Assembly: GCA_023137005.1 (NCBI GenBank)
Contig: JAGLQE010000105.1
Span: forward strand, 1 to 19,824
Length of the DNA: 19,824 bases
Direction: 5' to 3'
From: Thermoplasmata archaeon
GTDB taxonomy: Archaea; Thermoplasmatota; Thermoplasmata; SG8-5; JAGLSY01
Part shown: positions 14,350-19,824 of the stretch, piece after piece
Layout: every line of letters begins with the position of its first letter
Position numbering within the stretch: position 1 is the first letter of the stretch
Notes under the pieces: generated by a model
The model's input: only the letters and a program-made list of their open reading frames with translations
Told to the model about the DNA's origin: nothing
Databases searched by the model: none
Position numbers and translations under genes: made by a program

Positions 14350-14809
14350 CGAAGAGGCTAAAATAACCTAACAACTTCTTCGATAAAGAATACAGGCAAT
14401 CTACCTCGATTTAGATATGCTTACTTAATGGTAAATTCAACAACCCCTCCCGTGCCACCTCCGTGCGCACAGGTTTCTATCTACAGAGTAGATAGCATAG
14501 AGTAACAATTAACCAACTCACTCTCACCATCCCCTTAGATGACCTCTATGGTTAACACCGGGATATCAGATGTTAGTGAATCTTGTTATGGGCAAGGGAC
14601 GATAGAGATATATGTGAAATGAATGTGGTGTTTTGTATGCTCAAGGGCATAGTGCCCATACCTGAGTAGATAGTGTTCATATCTGAGGGGAGGTAGTTAG
14701 ATATACTATTAGGGGAAGGGATGTAAGATTTATCAATACACCATCAAGGTAGGTGGGACGGAGATATATTAGGAAACCCTTTTACCATCCAACATCATTG
14801 CTCTCGTCG
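14350..14809. other. Gene-free stretch with several inverted repeats
   Basis: No convincing ORF on either strand. It contains CGAAGA (14350-14355) with a TCTTCG about 20 bases on, a possible terminator hairpin; a perfect CTATCTAC-AGA-GTAGATAG hairpin (14477-14495); GGGCA-TAG-TGCCC near 14645-14657; a GAGTAGATAG direct repeat (near 14487 and 14663); and CATACCTGA/CATATCTGA copies near 14657-14690. TTAGATATACTATTAGG near 14695-14711 and GATTTATCAATA near 14727 are TATA-like for the ATPase gene. A short minus-strand reading (GGGTGGVVEFTIK then stop) near 14420-14460 could be a gene remnant but is cut by an upstream stop. Confidence 0.4.
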
Positions 14810-17800
14810 ATGGAAGAGTTGGTTCTACAACAAACAGAACTTATCGGACGAGATGAGAAATTATTCAAATTGAAGGATTCATTAGACAATGCCATTATAG
14901 GCAAAGGTTCCATGGTTTTCATCGCTGGGGAAGCTGGCATAGGGAAGACCAGACTTGTTTCCGAGCTCAAGAAGGATGCTGAGACCAAAGGTGTGAACAT
15001 CATACAGGGATGGTGCCTATCCGAAATACTGGAGCCACTGATGCCCATAAAGACCGCTCTGAGAGAAGTTGGAATGCTTCACCTTATATCTGGGGATCCA
15101 CCTCCAAAAGTTGTATCAGTATACCTCATTAGTGAAGCTGGCATGCTGATCTCAAAGGCAGAGAGGGAAGAATCAGGATTGGATCCAGATATTTTTGCCT
15201 CAATGCTTCAAGCAGTTGGGAACTTCGTACAGGACTCGCTTTCAATGATGGACAGCGGCTCTATCGGCTGTCTTAATTCCCTGGGGTATGGTGAATACTC
15301 CATCCTACTCCAATCATCTGGCTCATTATCTATGGCCACCGTCATCAAGGGAATGAACAATGAATTCCTCATAGATGATATGAAGCGTGTCCTCAGAGAA
15401 GTTGGTGGCAGATTTGATGACTGGTCTGGAGATGTTTCCAGTGCAGTGGATATTCAACCTAAAATAACATGGTTTGTCAACTCTGGAAAGTATGATGGTG
15501 AATTCCTGGTTGACGATGCGAAGATAAGGCAGGAAAACCTGTTCGACAACATCCTGCTAGGCATCCAGAGGGCATCTATGGAAAAGCCCACGCTTCTGTT
15601 TCTCGATGACCTGCAATGGTCAGATCACACAACTTTGAACCTTGTCCATTACCTGGCAAGGAATACCAGGGATAACAATATTCTGATCCTCGGAACCTAC
15701 AGGCCAGAGGATATTATGGAATCCAATGATGGCAGGCCCCATCACCTCGAAACCGCAATGCAGAATATGAACCGAGAGGATCTGCTGGATAAGATAGAAT
15801 TAAGCAGGCTGGGGCTGGAAGACACTAGCATGATAATTAATTCCACACTTGGGAAAACATCCTTTGATGACAAGTTTTTAAATAGAATATATAAGGAAAC
15901 TGGTGGCACCCCTCTTTTCATTCTTGAGGTTATTAAACTACTCATGGAAGATCGCTCGATCGAGCAAGATAAAGAAGGTGCATGGGAACTGAAGACAGAG
16001 CTGGAAGAATTAGATGTCCCATCTAAGGTTTATGATGTGATAAAGAGAAGGCTAGACAGACTTATAAAAGAGCAGAGGGGGGTATTGGAATGCGCTAGCG
16101 TGGTCGGCGAAAAGTTCGGGTCTGACGTGGTGGCCTGCACCATCGGTCTGAACAAGTTCCAGCTTCTCAGAAACTTGAGCGAGATAGAAAAGACTCACAA
16201 GCTTATTCGCTCCTATGAGAGAAAGTATGTATTCGACCATGCCAAGATAAGAGAGGTCCTGTACAATGGCATCATGGGCGAGCTGAAACAGGAATATCAC
16301 AGGATAGTGGCCGATACCATCGCGGAACTTCACGATGGCAATGAAAATGAGATCGTGAACGAGCTGGCATATCATTATTTCGAAGCGAGAGACAAGAGAG
16401 CTGGGGAATATATAGTCAAAGCAGGAGATATGGCGAAGGAGAGGTATGCGAATGAGGAAGCCATTTGGTTTTATGATCGTGCAATTAAGTTATTAGACAA
16501 TGAAGCAAAATCGGAGGTCTTAGAAAAGCTGGCAAGCATCCAGGTTCTGATCGGTGAGTACGATATGGCCATTGTGAGCTATGAGAAAGCCGAAGAATCG
16601 ACCGAGGACAATGAGGCAAAGGCTAGGAACCTGAGAAAAATTGGCGATGTTCATCAAAAGAAGGGAAATTATGATAGAACCCTCGAAGTGCTAACTGAAG
16701 CAAAAGAGCTTGTTGAAGAAGGGACCACAGAACACAGCAGGATACTTTTAGGCGAAGGCTACCCATACTGGAGCAAGGGAGATTTTGACAAGGCTTTAGC
16801 ATTATTTTCTGAAGCTATTGAGGTATCTGAAAATATCGGAGGAGAGCAGAAGGATCTGGGCACTGCTCTCAGAGCTGTTGGCAATGTTCATTTGGACCAA
16901 GGGAGACAAGATGAGGCCCTTCTATATTATGAAAAGAGCCGAGTGGTGATGGAGAATATAGGAGAGCGGTATGGTATGGCGGCCGCGCTGAACAATATCG
17001 GAGCCGTGTACTTGTACAAAGGTGAAATGGACATGTCGCTGGAGTTTTTTGAGCGTAGTCTGGAGATAAGAGAGAAAATAGGATACAAACATGGCATGGC
17101 GGCCACGATGAATAATATCGGTGTCATACACAGGAACAAAGGCGAGATGACAAAGGCACTGGAATTTTATGAGCGTAGCCTGGAGATGAGAGAGAAAATA
17201 GGGGATAAACAGGGTGTTGAGAATTCGTCCATTAGTATCGGACTTGCGTATTGGCAAAAGGGTGATATGGTGAAGGCCCTTGAACACCTTGAGCATAGCC
17301 TTGCGATAGGGGAGAACATAGGGAATAAAATAGGCATCTCGACGTCGCTTATCAGCATTGGACGCGTGTATTTGTACAAAGGTGATTTTGACAGGGCACT
17401 AGAATTTTACACGGATGCCCTAGAAATTAGTTTAGAAATTGGAGATAAGCATGGCACGATCTATGCCTATTGCGGCCTTGCCGAGGTTGATCTGGAGCAG
17501 GGGAATGTTCAAAACGCTCTAGAAAATGCAGGCAAAGGTATCGAGATCTCCATCGAGATTGAAGCGAAGGTAGAACATGGCACGATCCTTCGTGTGCTAG
17601 GCATGATCTACAGGAAGGTGGAGGATTGGGATAGGGCAGAAGAAGAATTTGCAAAGGCCAAAACCATTCTTGAGGAGGTGGGAGATAAAAGTGAGCTCGC
17701 CAAGCTTTCTTATGAACATGCCATCCTCTTCAAAGCCCAGAACGAGTTGGACAAAGCCAAAGAGTGCCTTGAGAAGTCTATAATGGAGTTTGAGGCTATG

Positions 17801-17860
17801 GGTATGGAACTATGGGCGGATAAGTGCAGGAAGGTGCTGGATTCAAGATCCATAAGATGA
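14810..17860 (+). CDS. AAA/STAND-type ATPase with inserted Roadblock/longin-like domain and long TPR array
   Basis: A 1016-residue multidomain protein. Walker A GEAGIGKT is at 40-47, after ELIGRDEKL, the usual lead-in of AAA_16/MalT-type ATPases. Walker B LLFLDDLQWSD (D266/D267) comes unusually late because about 110 residues (about 100-209) are inserted; that insert (VVSVYLISEAGMLISKAE ... IFASMLQAVGNFVQDSL) resembles a Roadblock/longin-like sensor fold. Then ILILGTYRPED (sensor), a helical linker and winged-helix-like VLECASVVGEKFGSDVV segment, and about a dozen TPRs to the C-terminus, several near-identical in a 40-residue period. It is probably a cytosolic signal-sensing, oligomerising ATPase. 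No DNA-binding N-terminus is seen. GTG 14753 is an in-frame upstream alternative; its 19 extra residues look non-conserved. Neither start has a strong Shine-Dalgarno. Confidence 0.85.
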   Translation: MEELVLQQTELIGRDEKLFKLKDSLDNAIIGKGSMVFIAGEAGIGKTRLVSELKKDAETKGVNIIQGWCLSEILEPLMPIKTALREVGMLHLISGDPPPKVVSVYLISEAGMLISKAEREESGLDPDIFASMLQAVGNFVQDSLSMMDSGSIGCLNSLGYGEYSILLQSSGSLSMATVIKGMNNEFLIDDMKRVLREVGGRFDDWSGDVSSAVDIQPKITWFVNSGKYDGEFLVDDAKIRQENLFDNILLGIQRASMEKPTLLFLDDLQWSDHTTLNLVHYLARNTRDNNILILGTYRPEDIMESNDGRPHHLETAMQNMNREDLLDKIELSRLGLEDTSMIINSTLGKTSFDDKFLNRIYKETGGTPLFILEVIKLLMEDRSIEQDKEGAWELKTELEELDVPSKVYDVIKRRLDRLIKEQRGVLECASVVGEKFGSDVVACTIGLNKFQLLRNLSEIEKTHKLIRSYERKYVFDHAKIREVLYNGIMGELKQEYHRIVADTIAELHDGNENEIVNELAYHYFEARDKRAGEYIVKAGDMAKERYANEEAIWFYDRAIKLLDNEAKSEVLEKLASIQVLIGEYDMAIVSYEKAEESTEDNEAKARNLRKIGDVHQKKGNYDRTLEVLTEAKELVEEGTTEHSRILLGEGYPYWSKGDFDKALALFSEAIEVSENIGGEQKDLGTALRAVGNVHLDQGRQDEALLYYEKSRVVMENIGERYGMAAALNNIGAVYLYKGEMDMSLEFFERSLEIREKIGYKHGMAATMNNIGVIHRNKGEMTKALEFYERSLEMREKIGDKQGVENSSISIGLAYWQKGDMVKALEHLEHSLAIGENIGNKIGISTSLISIGRVYLYKGDFDRALEFYTDALEISLEIGDKHGTIYAYCGLAEVDLEQGNVQNALENAGKGIEISIEIEAKVEHGTILRVLGMIYRKVEDWDRAEEEFAKAKTILEEVGDKSELAKLSYEHAILFKAQNELDKAKECLEKSIMEFEAMGMELWADKCRKVLDSRSIR
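16925..17440 (+). repeat. 120-bp tandem repeats encoding TPRs
   Basis: A 120-base unit recurs at about 16925, 17045, 17165, 17285 and 17405 inside the ATPase gene. The units starting at 17045 and 17165 are most alike (GAGCGTAGYCTGGAGATRAG with AGAGAAAATAGG following). Each unit encodes one 40-residue kinesin-light-chain-like TPR ending in an ERSLEIREKIG-type helix. High DNA identity suggests recent duplication or gene conversion. Confidence 0.7.
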
Positions 17861-17866
17861 GAACAC

Positions 17867-17876
17867 TCATATAGTC
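17867..17876 (+). promoter_or_regulatory. Probable TATA box of the LTD/MBL gene
   Basis: CTCATATAGT is centred about 28 bases before ATG 17900, the spacing expected for a leaderless archaeal message. No competing Shine-Dalgarno stronger than GGTAGAG is seen. Confidence 0.4.
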
Positions 17877-17899
17877 CTGGATTCATTTGGTAGAGTGTG

Positions 17900-19824
17900 A
17901 TGGTAGGGTATGAACCAAAACTGAGAGTGATGTGCGTTCTAATCGTTATAGCATTGCTCACGGGCTCGATTCTCATCACACCTCAAGTCAGCAGTGGAGC
18001 TGGCTCTGACGTGCAAGAGCCAAGCACCTGGGTGGATCATATCGTGATCAGTGAAGTTCTCACCGAATGCGAGGGCACTGAAGATCATGAGTTCGTAGAG
18101 CTCTACAATCCAACCGACAGTGACATTTCTTTGATCGGGTGGGATATTCTCTATGATAGTACTGCTTTTGATGTCTGGAATATCAAATATACAATATCTG
18201 AATCAGATGCGAATGGGGGATACATATCTGCTCATGGCTTTTATCTAATTGGCGAGGAAGATGGCGATGCAAATGATGTGTTCAATTATTATGGTATACA
18301 TGTTGACAATACAGCAAACCCTGGAATAAACCTTGGGTTGTGGACCAATTCTCATATTGGGATCCGAGACGACACTGACACGTTAATTGATAGGGTTGGA
18401 TATGGTACGGCAACATGGCCCGAGAATACGACGGTACCGCAACCACCCACAGAGGATTCTGTCGAGAGAAGGTCAGGACTGACCCATGACGAGAACAATG
18501 GCAATGGATGGGATACAGACCACAACCTCAATGACTTCATTCAAAGGAGCATACCAGAGCCGCAGAACTCTACCAGTACTTTGGAGGGGGTGGGTGTGGA
18601 TACCGATTCCCCAGAGCTCATATACGCGGCCTCTACGGGTTTGACCACTATTGAGGCGCATTTCAGTGAACCAGTGAACACTTCAGATGTGGAGAATATC
18701 ACCAATTGGAAGATCGTCACTCATTCTAATTTAGACACGAACCCGCCCTATGTTTTGGATTGCAAGGCGACAACCTCCACCAATGTCGAGATCACCCTCA
18801 GTGAAGCAGTAAATATCATAGATGCGAATGACATTAAAAATTATCAGATAGATGGTGGTGTGAGTGTGACTGGCGCTATCTTGGATGCGGGGCTGGCCAT
18901 GATAAACCTCACCACGACAGCCCATCCCGTGAATATCACTCATACACTGACGATCAATTGGATCAACGATACGGCGAGCCCGTCAAATGTGATAGCACAC
19001 AACACCGAGGCCATATTCAATGGCGGAGATGGAAGGGGACTGATGAAGGTGGTGTTCATAGATGTCGAACAGGGCGATGCAACCCTGATCATTTCTCCCA
19101 CAGGTGAGGCCATGCTTGTGGATGGGGGAGACACTGGTGCTGGAGCCCATATACTTGATGTCCTGGCCGCACATGGATTGAGTGAGCTAAAATACACAGT
19201 GGCCACCCACTATCATGCAGATCACATTGGAGGTTTGGACGAGGTCATCAATGGATTAGGGGGTTCTACGCAGATCACCAACGCATCCTATGACAGGGGT
19301 GATACCTATGAGTCGCAGGCTTTCACAGATTATGTTGATGCGACGGGTTCAAAGCGGAAGACCATAGAAAAATGGGATGTGCTTGACCTGGGCGGGGGAG
19401 TCACCGCAACCTGTGTCGGGGTCAATGGGAATGGATTATCAGTGAGCAATGAAAATGATCTCGGAGTTGTGCTGAGAGTGGATTATTATGATTTCCAGAT
19501 GTACCTGGCGGGGGATCTTGGCGGTTACAACGATGGAGGTTATGATGATGTCGAGAGCACTGTGGCCAACGATGTAGGGCAGGTGGAGGTGTACCAGGTC
19601 GATCACCATGGAAGTGAGTACAGCTCGAATCCCTATTTCCTGAGTGTGCTCGCACCCACAATCTCTGTATTCTCCGTTGGCAACAATGGCTACGGGCATG
19701 TGACAGCCGCAGCCTATGATCGAGTCAATAACCAGAGCTCTTACATCTACTACACCAATGCAGGCAGCAATGTACTGCCTGGTGCTGGAGAGGGAGATAT
19801 AGTGGATGGCGACATCAATCTGAC
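17900..19824 (+). CDS. Secreted lamin-tail / Ig-like / ComEC-type MBL hydrolase, 3' end outside window
   Basis: An open frame of 641 codons running off the window. Residues 8-35 form a signal peptide or anchor (VMCVLIVIALLTGSILIT). Residues about 45-165 are a lamin-tail domain (VISEVLTECEG, EFVELYNPTDSDISLIGWDI, LIDRVGYGTAT). Residues about 237-360 hold two Ig-like (SbsA/Big-type) repeats (ELIYAASTGLTTIEAHFSEPV, YVLDCKATTSTNVEITLSEAV). From about 385 a metallo-beta-lactamase domain of ComEC type begins: FIDVEQGDATLII (D388-D393), metal ligands H437-x-H439-x-D441-H442 (THYHADHIGG), LAGDL and DHHGSEYSS (568-575). ComEC-type MBL domains usually act on nucleic acids or phosphodiesters. An extracellular nuclease tethered by LTD/Ig modules is likely but inferred. 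ATG 17930 is an alternative start. Confidence 0.88.
   Translation, partial: MVGYEPKLRVMCVLIVIALLTGSILITPQVSSGAGSDVQEPSTWVDHIVISEVLTECEGTEDHEFVELYNPTDSDISLIGWDILYDSTAFDVWNIKYTISESDANGGYISAHGFYLIGEEDGDANDVFNYYGIHVDNTANPGINLGLWTNSHIGIRDDTDTLIDRVGYGTATWPENTTVPQPPTEDSVERRSGLTHDENNGNGWDTDHNLNDFIQRSIPEPQNSTSTLEGVGVDTDSPELIYAASTGLTTIEAHFSEPVNTSDVENITNWKIVTHSNLDTNPPYVLDCKATTSTNVEITLSEAVNIIDANDIKNYQIDGGVSVTGAILDAGLAMINLTTTAHPVNITHTLTINWINDTASPSNVIAHNTEAIFNGGDGRGLMKVVFIDVEQGDATLIISPTGEAMLVDGGDTGAGAHILDVLAAHGLSELKYTVATHYHADHIGGLDEVINGLGGSTQITNASYDRGDTYESQAFTDYVDATGSKRKTIEKWDVLDLGGGVTATCVGVNGNGLSVSNENDLGVVLRVDYYDFQMYLAGDLGGYNDGGYDDVESTVANDVGQVEVYQVDHHGSEYSSNPYFLSVLAPTISVFSVGNNGYGHVTAAAYDRVNNQSSYIYYTNAGSNVLPGAGEGDIVDGDINL

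Noticed and set aside
14400..14470. Minus-strand end of a gene reading GGGTGGVVEFTIK and stop
   Set aside because: A stop codon lies about 18 codons upstream, there is no start, and the match to any family end is vague; at most a remnant.
16925..17440. CRISPR-like or minisatellite array from the regular repeats
   Set aside because: The 120-base units are continuous coding TPRs in one frame with no spacers.

Overview
The window looks archaeal, most likely from a Thermoplasmatota-type euryarchaeon; the lineage is inferred, since there is no rRNA here. Several genes have TATA-like boxes about 25-30 bases before the start and little or no leader. Adenylate kinase is the bacterial-like form with a four-cysteine zinc LID. 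A stand-alone RAM (Lrp/AsnC effector) domain, a COG3199-type ATP-NAD kinase and large winged-helix/ATPase/TPR proteins point the same way.

Left part (1-7223) is mostly housekeeping. A heterodimeric ABC exporter is encoded on the minus strand: the degenerate-site subunit is complete, and its partner runs off the left edge before its Walker A motif. Divergent to it is an EamA-type permease whose stop overlaps the start of a glyoxalase-II-like metallo-hydrolase. Next come an ATP-NAD kinase family protein, an unrecognised 84-residue protein divergent from it across an 11-bp inverted repeat, adenylate kinase behind a striking nested inverted repeat, and a RAM-domain protein.

Middle part (7281-10631): an 853-residue winged-helix/STAND ATPase/TPR protein, then a probable PD-(D/E)XK-like protein with a C-terminal winged helix.

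AT-rich accessory segment (about 10740-14750): a small membrane-anchored zinc-ribbon protein with a potentially structured leader, then a tightly overlapping three-gene minus-strand operon (predicted C39/papain-like cysteine peptidase, HNH endonuclease, TPR protein ending in a second, degenerate HNH). Divergent from the operon is a winged-helix protein with a perfect palindrome between its TATA box and its start codon, and overlapping its 3' end is a 38-residue zinc-ribbon ORF. The composition, divergent regulator, paired nucleases and lack of recognisable household functions make this the best candidate for an undescribed (defence-like or mobile) system. This is inference from architecture, not homology search.

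Right part (14810-19824): a 1016-residue AAA/STAND-type ATPase with long TPR arrays and an apparent Roadblock/longin-like domain inserted between Walker A and Walker B, followed by the 5' part of a secreted lamin-tail/Ig-like/ComEC-type metallo-beta-lactamase protein that continues past the window.
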